A stretch of 62,008 nt of DNA, taken from NCBI GenBank assembly GCA_947629245.1, contig CANRDC010000006.1, positions 1 through 62,008 on the forward strand. The letters are read 5' to 3'. Below, one piece after another: positions 1 through 8,623 of this stretch. The position numbers and the translations under genes are program-made. Every line of letters begins with the position of its first letter. Within the stretch, counting starts at the first letter, position 1. A model generated the notes under the pieces. That model did no database searches. It had not been told where the DNA came from and saw nothing but the letters and a program-made list of their open reading frames with translations. The DNA comes from an uncultured Oscillospiraceae bacterium. Its GTDB lineage: Bacteria; Bacillota; Clostridia; Oscillospirales; Oscillospiraceae.

Positions 1-303
1 AGCAATAAGGTGAAATACACCGTCGAGCTGGCGGCTCCCACGGTGAAGATCGCCCAGACCAGCGGCGGCATCCAGGTCACCTGGAACGCTGTGTCCGGCT
101 CTTCCCGGTACATGGTGTATTACAAGGAGAACGGCGGCAGTTGGCAGAAGATAGGGACCACGGCCAAGACCAGCTACACCCGCGCGGCATCCAAGCTGAA
201 AGCCGGGGCCACGTATCAGTTCACAGTCCGCTGCTGCGCCGCCGACGGCAAGACCCTGCTCAGCGCCTACCAGGCCAGCAATAAGGTGACATACACAAAA
301 TAA
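1..303 (+). CDS. C-terminal end of fibronectin type III surface protein (5' truncated)
   Basis: The reading frame is already open at base 1 and ends at TAA 301-303, so only the last 100 residues of a larger protein are seen. They form one fibronectin type III-like beta sandwich: a proline-rich entry, ITVTW-like strand with Trp, a YMVYYK strand, and an AGATYQFTVR strand. The words ASNKV and YT recur at both the start and the end of the visible part, which suggests tandem copies of the domain. Such repeats usually sit at the C terminus of exported enzymes or adhesins. No sortase motif is seen after the domain. The catalytic or binding part lies outside the window, so the function is unknown. 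Confidence 0.75.
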   Translation, partial: SNKVKYTVELAAPTVKIAQTSGGIQVTWNAVSGSSRYMVYYKENGGSWQKIGTTAKTSYTRAASKLKAGATYQFTVRCCAADGKTLLSAYQASNKVTYTK

Positions 304-317
304 CGCAAAAATTTGAA

Positions 318-341
318 TGGGCGCGTCCTCGGACGCGCCCA
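318..341. terminator. Hairpin between convergent genes
   Basis: TGGGCGCGTCC (318-328) and GGACGCGCCCA (331-341) are perfect reverse complements. The hairpin lies 15 bases after the stop of the fibronectin-domain gene. Read leftward it is followed by an AT-rich TTCAAATTTTT stretch, so it may stop transcription from both sides. Confidence 0.55.
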
Positions 342-353
342 TACTTTATGGAA

Positions 354-450
354 AGTCACCCTTGTGTAAAGGGGGGCTTTTGCTTTGTCGGAGTCTGTCC
401 CCTTACACAGGGGAGGCGTTCCATAAGGAAGGGAGCTAAAGCCTCCCTTT
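354..450. repeat. Short inverted-repeat (MITE/REP-like) element beside the pot operon
   Basis: This stretch has CCCTTGTGTAAAGGGG near its left side and the near-complement CCCCTTACACAGGGG about 40 bases later, then a GGGAGC-TAAA-GCCTCCC hairpin with T-runs at 431-451. No convincing gene is present. The composition (accept/complement blocks of CCTCCC and a GTGTAA core) is like the small non-coding repeats found in many copies in Oscillospiraceae, and resembles in style the element at 59333-59457. The last hairpin directly abuts the stop codon of potCD and may act as its terminator. The assignment to a repeat family is inference. Confidence 0.45.
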
Positions 451-2424
451 TCAGTTGATCTTCAAAGTCTCCCAGAGGGAGTTGATGTAGTCCAGAAGCT
501 CCCCGTCCAGATTCCGGTAGGCGTAGGCGTTGTACTTCTCGGCAAAGTCGCCCCAATCGGGGTAGAGGATGGCCATGGCGTCCTCGCCCATCTCGTCGAT
601 GTAGTCCTCGTTCTCATACACCAGGGTGTTGGGGGAGGCGTACCAGGTGTACTCGGCGTTGGCGATGGCGGGCTCCTCGCTGAGCATGAAGTTGATGAAG
701 ATCTCCGCCAGCTCCTTATTCTGGCAGCAGGTGGGGATGCACATGGCGTCGATGTAGAAATTGGTGGGCTCGGGGTAGTAGAACCGCAGGTCCACATTCT
801 CCGCCTCGGCGTCCAGCATGGTGAAGTAGTCCCCGGCGTAGTAGGCGGCCACGGCGGCCTCGCCGGACTCCATCATGTTGTATACCTCGTCCTGTACATA
901 GCTGCGCACCACGCTCCGCTGGGCCAGCAGGTCCTCCAGGGCCGCGTCCCACGCCGACCGGTCCGTGGTGTTCACGTCCAGCCCCGCCCGGTACATGGCC
1001 GTGCCGAAGGCGTCCCGGGAGTTGTTGAACTGGAGGATGCGCCCGGCATACTTGTCGTTCCACATCAGGTCCCAGCCGCCCGCGTCGGCCTCGTCCACCT
1101 CGTTGGCGTTGTAGATGATGCCCACGATGCCGTAGGCGTAGGGGACGGAGTAGGCGTCCTCCGGGTCGTAATACAGGCCGTGGAAGTTGTCGGCGATGTA
1201 CTTGTAGTTGGGGATGTTGTCAAAATCCAGGGGCAGGAGCATGTCCTCCTCGATCATCCGGGCGATCATGTAGTCAGAGGGGATGACCACGTCGTAGCTC
1301 ACCGCGTCAAAGGACAGCTTGGCGTACATGTCCTCGTTGCTGGCAAAGGTGGTGTAGTTCACCTGCACCGGGCGGCCGTACTCCTCCTCGTACCAGACCT
1401 CGAAGGCCTTCACCGTGTCCAGAGTGCCCTCGGAGCCGTCGGAGATGTACTCGCCCCAGTTGTAGACGTTCAGCACCTGGGGCTTGTTGTCCGTCTCGGT
1501 GACGGCGAAGATCACCGCCGCCGCCACCGCGACCACGGCCAGAGAGCCGCCGCAGGCGTAGAGAATGCGCTGCTTCCGGGGGTCCCTGGGGGGTCTGCCG
1601 GACGCGGCACGCTTGGCCTTCCGGGCGGCCCGGAGCTTTTGGCTGTCCTCGCTGTCGGTCAGGTTGGACAGCAGCAGCAGGGCCAGTATGACGAAGAAAA
1701 TGAGCGTCGCCAGCGCGTACATGTCCGGCGTGACCGTCTTTTTCGTCATGTTGTAGATACGGATGGGCAGTGTCTGGAAGCCCGTGCCGGTGGTGAAGTA
1801 GCTGATGACGAAGTCGTCCAGGGAGAGGGTGAAGGCCATGATCATGCCGGTGACGATGGCGGGCATGATCTCGGGCAGCTCCACCTTCCAGAATGCCCCC
1901 CAGGGCGTGCAGCCCAGGTCCATGGCCGCCTCTGGCAGGGACTTATCCATCTGCCGCAGCTTGGGCAGCACCTGCAAGATCACGTAGGGCAGGCAGAAGG
2001 TGATGTGGGCGATGAGAAGGGTGATGAAGCTCAGGCTGTTGGCGAAGCCGAACAGGCGGCTCGCGAACACAAACATGAGCATCATGGAGATGCCGGTGAT
2101 GATGTCCGGGTTGATCATGGGGATGTTGGTGACCATGTCCATGGCCGAGCGCAGGTACTTGGAGCGCATCCGGTCGATGCCCACGGCGGCGGCGGTGCCC
2201 ATGACGGTGGACACCCCTGCGGCGCACACCGCCAGCACCAGGGTGTTGCGCACGGTCTTTAATGTCTCCGTGTCCCGGAAAAGCTCTTTGTACCACTTCA
2301 GCGAAAAGCCGGAGAACACCGAAAGGCTCCTTGCCTCGTTGAAGGAGAACAGAAGCAGTATCGCGATGGGTGCGAACAGGAACACGAACATCAGCGCGGT
2401 GAAGATCTTCGACGCTTTTTTCAT
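451..2424 (-). CDS. potCD: Fused spermidine/putrescine ABC permease and substrate-binding protein (PotC-PotD)
   Basis: This 657-residue protein joins two normally separate parts of the polyamine importer. Residues 1 to about 265 are a PotC-type inner permease with six membrane segments and the cytoplasmic EAA loop (EAAMDLGCTPWGAFWKVELP). A basic, proline-containing linker of about 35 residues follows, then one more membrane segment (LAVVAVAAAVIFAV), then a PotD-type binding domain from about residue 305 (VLNVYNWGEYI) to the end. The seventh helix would tether the binding domain outside the cell in place of a lipid anchor. The gene overlaps potB by ATGA and has GGAGGTG upstream. Similar permease-receptor fusions are known in Firmicutes importers. 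Polyamine specificity is inferred from family resemblance. Confidence 0.93.
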   Translation of the reverse strand: MKKASKIFTALMFVFLFAPIAILLLFSFNEARSLSVFSGFSLKWYKELFRDTETLKTVRNTLVLAVCAAGVSTVMGTAAAVGIDRMRSKYLRSAMDMVTNIPMINPDIITGISMMLMFVFASRLFGFANSLSFITLLIAHITFCLPYVILQVLPKLRQMDKSLPEAAMDLGCTPWGAFWKVELPEIMPAIVTGMIMAFTLSLDDFVISYFTTGTGFQTLPIRIYNMTKKTVTPDMYALATLIFFVILALLLLSNLTDSEDSQKLRAARKAKRAASGRPPRDPRKQRILYACGGSLAVVAVAAAVIFAVTETDNKPQVLNVYNWGEYISDGSEGTLDTVKAFEVWYEEEYGRPVQVNYTTFASNEDMYAKLSFDAVSYDVVIPSDYMIARMIEEDMLLPLDFDNIPNYKYIADNFHGLYYDPEDAYSVPYAYGIVGIIYNANEVDEADAGGWDLMWNDKYAGRILQFNNSRDAFGTAMYRAGLDVNTTDRSAWDAALEDLLAQRSVVRSYVQDEVYNMMESGEAAVAAYYAGDYFTMLDAEAENVDLRFYYPEPTNFYIDAMCIPTCCQNKELAEIFINFMLSEEPAIANAEYTWYASPNTLVYENEDYIDEMGEDAMAILYPDWGDFAEKYNAYAYRNLDGELLDYINSLWETLKIN

Positions 2425-3308
2425 GCCGCCGCACCTCCGTAGGTGTACTTGTTGGTGAGACGGCGCATCACGGCCATGGCCGCCAGCAGCGCCACCATGA
2501 GGATGAAGGCGATGGCCGCGGCGAAGTGCAGGTTATTGGCGGTGTACTGGCCCTCAATGGCGTCGCCCAGAAGGAAGAACATGCCGTCGCCCAGCTTCTG
2601 GGAGATGTAGAAGGTGCTGATGGAGGGGATCAGGACCATGGTCACGCCGTTGACCACGCCGGGCATGCTCAGGGGCAGTATCACCCGCCGGAGCACCCCC
2701 ATGGGGGCGCAGCCCAGGTCCCTGGCCGCCTCGATGAGCCGGTAGTCCATCTTGGCCATGATGGAGTAGAGCGGCAGTATCATGTAGGGCAGATAGTCGT
2801 AGACCATGCCGATGACCACGGCGGCCTCGGTGCCGATGATGTGCACCCGCCCCAGGTGGAGCTTGCCCAGGAGGTTGTTGAGGATGCCCGTGTCCTGCAA
2901 AATGGTCATCCAGGCGTAGGTCCGGATCAGGAAGTTCATCCACATGGGGATCATGATGAGGGTCATCATGGTCTTTTGGGCCCTGGGGGAGGACCGGGAG
3001 ATGATGTAGGCCAGCGGATACCCCAGCAGCAGACAGACGATGGTGGAGATCACGGCCAGCTTCACGCTCCGCCAGGTGATGACCAGGTATGTGCGCACCT
3101 CGTCGGCGGCCCCGTCCGCCCCGGTCACCGAGGAGGTGGCGGTAAAGAAGCGGGTGATGTTGGCGGTGGTGAAGCGGAAGGCGTTGTCGGTGAAGGCGTA
3201 GTAGGCCACGAAGGCCAGGGGCACCAGGATGAAGATCACGGCCCACAGCTCGTAGGGCGCGCTGGCGACGCCGGTCACCAGATTGCGCCGGGCGGTCTTT
3301 TTCGTCAT
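2421..3308 (-). CDS. potB: Spermidine/putrescine ABC transporter permease PotB
   Basis: A 295-residue membrane permease, the partner of PotC in the channel of the polyamine importer. It starts [10 protein letters not shown] at 3308, where its ATG overlaps the TGA of potA (ATGA); longer upstream starts would run into potA and are not supported. There are six hydrophobic segments, a long first extracellular loop, and the EAA loop [20 protein letters not shown] that contacts the ATPase. The tight overlaps on both sides show translational coupling within a potA-potB-potCD operon read leftward. Confidence 0.93.
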   Translation of the reverse strand: MTKKTARRNLVTGVASAPYELWAVIFILVPLAFVAYYAFTDNAFRFTTANITRFFTATSSVTGADGAADEVRTYLVITWRSVKLAVISTIVCLLLGYPLAYIISRSSPRAQKTMMTLIMIPMWMNFLIRTYAWMTILQDTGILNNLLGKLHLGRVHIIGTEAAVVIGMVYDYLPYMILPLYSIMAKMDYRLIEAARDLGCAPMGVLRRVILPLSMPGVVNGVTMVLIPSISTFYISQKLGDGMFFLLGDAIEGQYTANNLHFAAAIAFILMVALLAAMAVMRRLTNKYTYGGAAA

Positions 3309-4423
3309 TCTTCCGCCTCGCTTTCCGCGTCGGCCAGCTCGTCGAACTCGTTGGAGAAGGAGGCGTAATCCCCGTACAGGCCGGAGTACTCGCTCTTTTT
3401 CATGATGTGGATGGCGTCGGGCTCGATGTACAGGCCGATGCGCTCGTCCACGCCCACATAGTCCGTGGTCTGGATCATCCACTTGAAGCCGCCGATGTCC
3501 ACGATGACCTCATAGTGGACCCCCATGAAGGTGACGGAGGTGACCACGCCCCGGAGCATCCCGGCGTCCTCGGCCACGATGTCCACATCCTCGGGCCGGA
3601 CCACCACGTCCACCGCCTCGCTGGGGCCGAAGCCCCCGTCCACGCACTCGAAGGTGTGGCCGGAGAAGCTCACCACCTTATCCCGCAGCATCACTCCGTC
3701 CACGATGTTGCTCTCGCCGATGAAGTCCGCCACGAAGGCGTTTTTCGGCTCGTTGTACACGTCCTGACTGGAGCCGATCTGCTGGATGCGGCCCTCGCTC
3801 ATGACCACGATGGTGTCGGACATGGAAAGGGCCTCCTCCTGGTCGTGGGTGACGAACACGAAGGTGATGCCCGTGGCCTTCTGGATGTTTTTGAGCTCCT
3901 GCTGCATATCCTTGCGCAGTTTGAGGTCCAGCGCCGCCAGCGGCTCGTCCAGCAGCAGCACCCGGGGCTTGCCCACCAGGGCCCTCGCGATGGCCACCCG
4001 CTGCTGCTGCCCGCCGGACAGGCTGGCCACGGACCGGTGCTCGAAGCCCTTCAAAGCCACCATGGCGAGCATCTCGTTCACCCGCTGCTCCAGCTCGTCC
4101 CGAGGCGTCTTTCGCTCCCGGAGAGGGAAGGCTACGTTCTCGAACACGTTCAGGTGGGGGAACAGGGCGTAGCGCTGAAAGACCGTGTTCACATTCCGCT
4201 TGTGGGGCGGCAGGTCGTTGATGCGCTCTCCCATGAAGAGCACGTCACCGGAATCGGGGGTGTCGAAGCCGCCGATGAGCCGCAGGGTAGTGGTCTTGCC
4301 GCAGCCGGAGGGCCCCAGGAGCGTGAGAAACTCGTTGTCGTAGATGTCCAGACTGATGTTGTCCAGCACCACCTCGCCGTCAAAGGATTTGGTGATGTTT
4401 TTCAGCTCGATGATCTTGTCCAT
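3305..4423 (-). CDS. potA: Spermidine/putrescine ABC transporter ATP-binding protein PotA
   Basis: A 372-residue ATPase that powers the polyamine importer from the cytoplasmic side. The Walker A loop GPSGCGKTT, the signature [15 protein letters not shown] and Walker [13 protein letters not shown] are all intact. The C-terminal ~130 residues form the TOBE-type domain usual in PotA/MalK-class ATPases. The start MDKIIELKN at 4423 was chosen because GGAGGG lies just upstream and because the N-terminal extension of the longer frame is not conserved-looking. A terminator-like hairpin sits only 24 bases before this start, which suggests control by attenuation. First gene of the operon. Confidence 0.95.
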   Translation of the reverse strand: MDKIIELKNITKSFDGEVVLDNISLDIYDNEFLTLLGPSGCGKTTTLRLIGGFDTPDSGDVLFMGERINDLPPHKRNVNTVFQRYALFPHLNVFENVAFPLRERKTPRDELEQRVNEMLAMVALKGFEHRSVASLSGGQQQRVAIARALVGKPRVLLLDEPLAALDLKLRKDMQQELKNIQKATGITFVFVTHDQEEALSMSDTIVVMSEGRIQQIGSSQDVYNEPKNAFVADFIGESNIVDGVMLRDKVVSFSGHTFECVDGGFGPSEAVDVVVRPEDVDIVAEDAGMLRGVVTSVTFMGVHYEVIVDIGGFKWMIQTTDYVGVDERIGLYIEPDAIHIMKKSEYSGLYGDYASFSNEFDELADAESEAEE

Positions 4424-4808
4424 GGCGCGCCCTCCGGAAAATAAAAAAGTGGAATGTGCTGGGCACATTCCACTTGCGTAACGCACGGTTTTCCGTCCGC
4501 GAAAGACGGGGTCCGTCCCAATGGATTTGAGAGTTTTCCGAAAGCAAAGACGCCTTGCCCTACTCTTACTGACCATTTTACAAGTTTGCGTGCCGCCCGG
4601 CACCGGTTATAAAGTAACCAACTTATAAAACTTGAGCCCTGGGCGCTGCCGCCCAGCTCAATCAATAAGGCAGCTTCCGCTGCCGGCCGCTCACGCGGCG
4701 ATCGGCGTTCGACCCGGCTGTCCGTGTGGCCTTAGCCGTCCCGGAAGGGGAGCGGCGGTCGCATCCTGCTTTGGAAAGACTCTTTCCAATTGAGACGGGA
4801 ACATTCTA
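4424..4808 (-). other. 385-base leader region upstream of potA
   Basis: No gene is visible here. Read leftward (toward potA), the DNA holds several stems: TTGGAAAGA-C-TCTTTCCAA (4771-4789), a TGAGC/TGGGCG stem closing on CGCCCA/GCTCA (about 4635-4662), an AT-rich imperfect stem around 4605-4630, and the terminator-like hairpin at 4447-4475. The length and stem density are more than a simple promoter needs. I could not match it to a known riboswitch class (no T-box, SAM, TPP, purine, lysine, glycine or preQ1 core was found). Confidence 0.5.
4447..4475 (-). promoter_or_regulatory. Attenuator-like intrinsic terminator in the potA leader
   Basis: AAGTGGAATGTGC and GCACATTCCACTT are perfect 13-base complements around a 3-base loop. 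On the coding (minus) strand the hairpin is followed at once by TTTTTTATTTT and then by the GGAGGG ribosome binding site of potA. A full intrinsic terminator placed between promoter and first gene is the usual sign of transcription attenuation. Confidence 0.65.
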
Positions 4809-5759
4809 TCAACACCTGTTCCCTTTGTCAATAGAAAAATCGAATTCCGGCGATTTGTTGAAGGGGACGGTCACGCCGCCGTACTCTTCTGTTATCCGCT
4901 CGACGGTATCGGCGGAGCAATACCCTATCCGCAGCTGGGGAGCATAGGAATATGCCTTGCGCGCCCATTCGTCCCCGGTCACGCGTCCGGCGTCGTCAAA
5001 TGTGACGGTATAGTAGGAACTGGTGTTGTCCGGATAATCATACGTCCAGACAGCGGCGGCGCTCCTTCCGTCCGGAGCGTACGCATACGCACACTCCGCC
5101 GAGTATTCCGGCAGCAGGTCGCCGCCGTTCCAGGAAAATCCCTGCAGCCGCCCCTTCTCGTCACGCCGGTAGACGTAGACGCCGCTGTTGTCCGTCTTTT
5201 TTTCGGCCAGGCGTCCGTCCTCGTCGTAGGAGCAGGTGAATCCCTCTCCCGTCAGCACGCGGCCCAGCTCGTCGTATTCAAAGGAGAAGGGAGCCCAGCT
5301 GTTCCGGGTCAGGGAGCTGGGGAGCGTGCCGCCGTTTTCATAGGCGTAGACGTCCGTGCCCTCGCGGGTCTTCCCGCTAAAGTCAAGCCATGTGTAGTGG
5401 ACCTGCGTGAGGCGCAGGGCGTTGGCGTCCCCGGTCTTATCCGCCTCGCGCGCCTTCGCGGCGAGGATGGTGACGGCCGGGCTTATGGCCAGAAGAAGGC
5501 CCAGAAAGTCACAGGCCGCCGTTCCATCCGTGAGCCGCGCGTAGTCCTGGCGGAGATCGGGGGCGGGCTTCGTCAGGAGAAGGGCCAAGAGGCCACGGAT
5601 GCTTGCCGTATCTTCATCGTCGAGCCATGTGCAGGGGAATTGGGCAAGGACGTCGTCCCCGGCCGCCTCCGTCTCGGTCTCTTCCGCGGCGAGAGCGGGA
5701 ACGCCCAGGCCCACGGCCAGGAGAAGGGCCAAAATCAATGACAATGCGCGTTTTTTCAT
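4809..5759 (-). CDS. Exported protein with YD/RHS-like repeats, function unknown
   Basis: The 316-residue product starts with a clear signal peptide (MKKRALSLILALLLAVGLG, then PALAA-E) without a lipobox cysteine, so it should be secreted. Start 5759 was chosen because AGAGGAA lies upstream and the signal peptide begins there. After about residue 130 the sequence has repeated aromatic-Asp-Gly-Arg units (FEYDELGRVL, CSYDEDGRLAE, YRRDEKGRLQGF) like single YD repeats of RHS proteins. No toxin or shell domain is present. The N-terminal ~100 residues (helical, LLALLLTKPAPDLRQDYA) are not recognised. Role unknown; a small extracellular beta-repeat protein is the safest reading. Confidence 0.75.
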   Translation of the reverse strand: MKKRALSLILALLLAVGLGVPALAAEETETEAAGDDVLAQFPCTWLDDEDTASIRGLLALLLTKPAPDLRQDYARLTDGTAACDFLGLLLAISPAVTILAAKAREADKTGDANALRLTQVHYTWLDFSGKTREGTDVYAYENGGTLPSSLTRNSWAPFSFEYDELGRVLTGEGFTCSYDEDGRLAEKKTDNSGVYVYRRDEKGRLQGFSWNGGDLLPEYSAECAYAYAPDGRSAAAVWTYDYPDNTSSYYTVTFDDAGRVTGDEWARKAYSYAPQLRIGYCSADTVERITEEYGGVTVPFNKSPEFDFSIDKGNRC

Positions 5760-6146
5760 GCTGTGGTTCCTCTCTTCCGTAAGATTTCGGCAGTGGGCCC
5801 GGAGCGGGTGCTCCGGGCCTTCCCGCCAAAACAAACAAAAGACGGCGCAGGGCGTTTTTCCCTACACCGTTGGAACGACAGCACGCGCCTCACGGCAACC
5901 AAATCGGCCCTTGTAAAACGGGGGGTGAACGGTTATAATGAGGCTTGGCGCAGTGATTCTGCTGTGTGGGAGGACTGCTCTCCTGCATAGGGGCGTGAGG
6001 TGGTGGTGCACTTCACGTCCCGCCTTTTATTTGTCTTGCAAGGTTCATTATAAAACCATTTTTCTTTCAATGCAGGCAGTTTTTCTCCGATATCCGCACA
6101 TATTGCGAAAGGCGGGGCCGCGAGGCTCCGCCTTTCGCAATGCCGC
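5760..6146. other. 387-base intergenic region with hairpins, no supported gene
   Basis: A perfect palindrome GGCCCGGAGC-GGGT-GCTCCGGGCC lies at 5796-5819 in the leader of the exported YD-repeat gene, and the terminator-like hairpin of the fucosidase gene is at 6102-6141. Open frames crossing the region carry no family signal and no good ribosome binding site, so I do not call a gene. Confidence 0.5.
6102..6141 (-). terminator. Terminator-like hairpin after the GH95 gene
   Basis: Eighteen-base arms beginning ATTGCGAAAGGCGG at 6102 and ending at 6141 pair with one G-T wobble around a 4-base loop, five bases after the GH95 stop. The T-run behind it is weak. Confidence 0.5.
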
Positions 6147-8360
6147 TCACACCGGCAGGGGGAGGGTCTGGCCGGGCGTCGTGTCCAGGTCGATAGTCCG
6201 CCCGTTGACGAGAAGGCGGGCCGTGCCGCCCAGGCGGGACAGGATCGTGCCCTCCGTCACACGGCCCTGCTTCCAGCGGAAGCTGAGCGTGAAGCCGCCC
6301 CGGACGCGCACGCCCTCCAGTGCGCCCTCGGGCCAGTCCGGGGGCAGGGCGGGCAGCAGCCGGATGGGCCCCTGGTGGCTCTGCACCAGCATCTCCAGGA
6401 TTCCCGCCGTGCCGCCGAAGTTGCCGTCGATCTGGAAGGGGGGATGGTAGTCGAAGAGATTTGGCAGGGTGCTTTTTGCTAGCAGGGCCCGCAGGTGCTC
6501 CCCGGCGGCCTCGCCGTCCCCCAGGCGGGCGAAGAAGTTGATGATCCAGGCCCGGCTCCAGCCGGTGTGGCCGCCGCCGTTGGCAAGGCGGCGCTCCAGC
6601 GTTTTCCGGGCGGCGGCCGCCAGCTCCGGCGTCCTCTCCGGGTCGATCTGCCAGCCGGGATACAGCCCGTAGAGGGGGGAGATGTGCCGGTGGCCCGGCT
6701 CCCACTCCTCATAGTCCTCCAGCCACTCCCGGATGCCCCCCGACGCGCCGGTCCGATAGGGCGGCAGCCGCCGCAAAAGCCCCGGCAGAGCCTCGGTCAG
6801 TTCGTCCCCCGCCTCCAATATCTCCGCGCACCGGAGCGTGATCTCGAACAGCTCCCGGATGATGGCGGTGTCCATGGTGGGACCCGCGCACACCGAGGTC
6901 TTTTGGCCGGTGGCCGGGTCGATGTAGCTGTTCTCCGGGGAGCTGGAGGGGGCGGTCACCAGCCAGCCCGTGCCGGGGTCCTCTACCAGCAGGTCCGCGA
7001 AGAAGCGGGCGCTGCCCTCGACGACGGGCCAGTATTGCCGGAGGAAGTCCTCGTCGCCGGTGTACAGATAGTGCTCGTACAGGTGGCGGCAGCACCAGGC
7101 CCCGCCGCACAAAAAACCGCCCCAGAGCGGGTCCTGTCCCGGCGCGGTGAAGCCCCAGGGGTTGGCCAGCACATGGGCCACCCATCCCCGGCAGCCGTAC
7201 ATGATCCGGGCGGTCTCGGCCCCGTGCTCCGCCAGGAAGGCGATGTAGCGGTAAAAGCTGTCCCCGTACTCCTCCAGGCCCGCCGCGTCCACGAACCAGT
7301 AGTTCATCTGCACGTTGATGTTGATGTGGTAATCCCCGGTCCAGGGGGCGGCCATGTCCCTGCACCAGACGCCCTGGAGGTTGGCCGGGAGACGGCCCCA
7401 GGCGGAGCCGATGAACAGATACCGGCCATAGTCGAAGTACAGCCGGACAAGGCCCAGGTCCCGCGCGCCCCGCCGGACCCGCTCCAGCCGCCGGTCCGTG
7501 GGCAGCGCCTCCAGCTCCGGGTCGGCGGGCAGCTCCAGCGCGCAGCGGCCCATGGCCTCCGTCACCCAGGCGGCCTCCTCCGCCAGCACCGCTTCAAAGC
7601 CCATGGTCCGGGCCGCGGCGAGCCGCTCCCGGCACAGAGCCTCCGGGTCCTCGGAGCGCCTGTAGGTGGTGGCGGTGGAGGTCCAGATGATAAGATAGCT
7701 CCCGTCGGATACAGTCAGCGCGCCGTCCCCGGCGGCGACGGTCCCGTCCGTGTCCACGCACACGACCGTGCAAAACCCCATGGCGCCGGGACCCCGCTGC
7801 AGGCCCCGGACCAGGATCCCGCCCGCTTCGTAGGAAATGTCGCACGATTCCCGGACAAAGCGCAGCGCGTACCGGTCCGCGCCGGTGACGCGGCTGGCGG
7901 TGACCTCCCGCCGGTGGGAGACGGTGTGTACCCGCCTGACGGGGCCGAAGCGGGTCTGCGCCGCGCCCCGGTCCAGGTCCAGCTCCCGGACATACCCGGA
8001 GGTGTCCGGGGCGGGGCTGTCGATGAAGAGAGACCCGGCGGTCTGATAGCTGCCGTAGTAGGCGTCGTCGCTGCCGCCGCCCAGGCATACCTGGTACTTC
8101 CGGCAAAGCGCCTCTGCCTCCTGGGGGCGGCGGTCGAACAGAAGCCGCCGTATCTCCGCCAGATGCTCCCGGCAGGCGGGGTCGTCCCATTGGGCGGGGT
8201 AGCCGCTCCAGAGGCTCTCCTCGTTGAGCTGGAGCTCCTCCCGCTCCGTGCCGCCAAAGACCATCATGCCCAGACTGCCGCCCCCCAGAGGCAGCGCCGT
8301 GTTCCAGTCCTCCGCCGGGCGGTCGAACCACAGCCGACGGGAAAGCCGCGTCCTGTCCAT
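6147..8360 (-). CDS. Glycoside hydrolase family 95 enzyme (alpha-L-fucosidase type)
   Basis: A 737-residue cytoplasmic enzyme (no signal peptide). The N terminus RLWFDRPAEDWNTALPLGGG and the NEESLWSG block are typical of GH95, whose members remove alpha-1,2-linked L-fucose, or in some cases L-galactose. The active-site block YHININVQMNYW is at about residues 344-355; the Asn residues in this block (N347 and N349) correspond to those used by characterised GH95 fucosidases. Start 8360 follows AAAGAGG. It is transcribed away from the LacI regulator, sharing its upstream region. Within the locus it would remove terminal fucose from imported oligosaccharides. Confidence 0.9.
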   Translation of the reverse strand: MDRTRLSRRLWFDRPAEDWNTALPLGGGSLGMMVFGGTEREELQLNEESLWSGYPAQWDDPACREHLAEIRRLLFDRRPQEAEALCRKYQVCLGGGSDDAYYGSYQTAGSLFIDSPAPDTSGYVRELDLDRGAAQTRFGPVRRVHTVSHRREVTASRVTGADRYALRFVRESCDISYEAGGILVRGLQRGPGAMGFCTVVCVDTDGTVAAGDGALTVSDGSYLIIWTSTATTYRRSEDPEALCRERLAAARTMGFEAVLAEEAAWVTEAMGRCALELPADPELEALPTDRRLERVRRGARDLGLVRLYFDYGRYLFIGSAWGRLPANLQGVWCRDMAAPWTGDYHININVQMNYWFVDAAGLEEYGDSFYRYIAFLAEHGAETARIMYGCRGWVAHVLANPWGFTAPGQDPLWGGFLCGGAWCCRHLYEHYLYTGDEDFLRQYWPVVEGSARFFADLLVEDPGTGWLVTAPSSSPENSYIDPATGQKTSVCAGPTMDTAIIRELFEITLRCAEILEAGDELTEALPGLLRRLPPYRTGASGGIREWLEDYEEWEPGHRHISPLYGLYPGWQIDPERTPELAAAARKTLERRLANGGGHTGWSRAWIINFFARLGDGEAAGEHLRALLAKSTLPNLFDYHPPFQIDGNFGGTAGILEMLVQSHQGPIRLLPALPPDWPEGALEGVRVRGGFTLSFRWKQGRVTEGTILSRLGGTARLLVNGRTIDLDTTPGQTLPLPV

Positions 8361-8497
8361 AAAAACGCCTCTTTTCTGTTGGGATAGGTCCGTCTTGCGC
8401 TTTGTCCGCGCGTCTGGGCGTATTATTCATCATTTTCCGGCAAAAAGCAACGGGGTCCCGATGGGTTTTGGCTTTGTCACCAAAGTGGGAGGAAAGA

Positions 8498-8508
8498 ATT
8501 GTGCAAAA
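8498..8508. promoter_or_regulatory. Candidate LacI-family operator half (ATTGTGCAAAA)
   Basis: ATTGTGCAAAA occurs here between the divergent GH95 and lacI-type genes, and its exact reverse complement TTTTGCACAAT occurs at 12623-12633 ahead of the ABC permease gene. The core TTG-NN-CAA is near-palindromic as in LacI-family operators. Assignment is inference from recurrence at the two places where the locus would need control. Confidence 0.4.
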
Positions 8509-8540
8509 CGACAAAAATGCCGGGAAAACCGGATACCTGA

Positions 8541-8569
8541 TTGACGTGTTAGTGAATTTTTACTATAAT
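8541..8569 (+). promoter_or_regulatory. Promoter of the LacI-type regulator gene
   Basis: TTGACG (8541-8546) and TATAAT (8564-8569) are separated by 17 bases, 54 bases before the start codon. Confidence 0.75.
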
Positions 8570-8623
8570 TTCCGCATAGAGAAATCGTTTTCCATGTACC
8601 TATTGCCGGAGAGGTGAGTCGAA

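Noticed and set aside
1180-2262. Long open frame opposite potCD (and similar long frames opposite other GC-rich genes, for example 9651-12737 and 12741-17021 on the minus strand)
   Set aside because: These are mirror frames caused by high GC and codon bias. They have His/Gly/Arg/Val-rich low-complexity translations and no family signal, while the genes on the other strand are clear.
4424-4560. Resemblance of GGGACGGACCC and GCGGACGG in the potA leader to guanidine-II (mini-ykkC) hairpins
   Set aside because: Guanidine-II needs two stems each closed directly on an ACGR tetraloop. Here the loops would be five bases or unpaired, so the match is not convincing.
5938-6450. Rightward 170-residue frame in the gap before the GH95 gene
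   Set aside because: No ribosome binding site, Arg/Pro-rich content and overlap with the certain GH95 gene.
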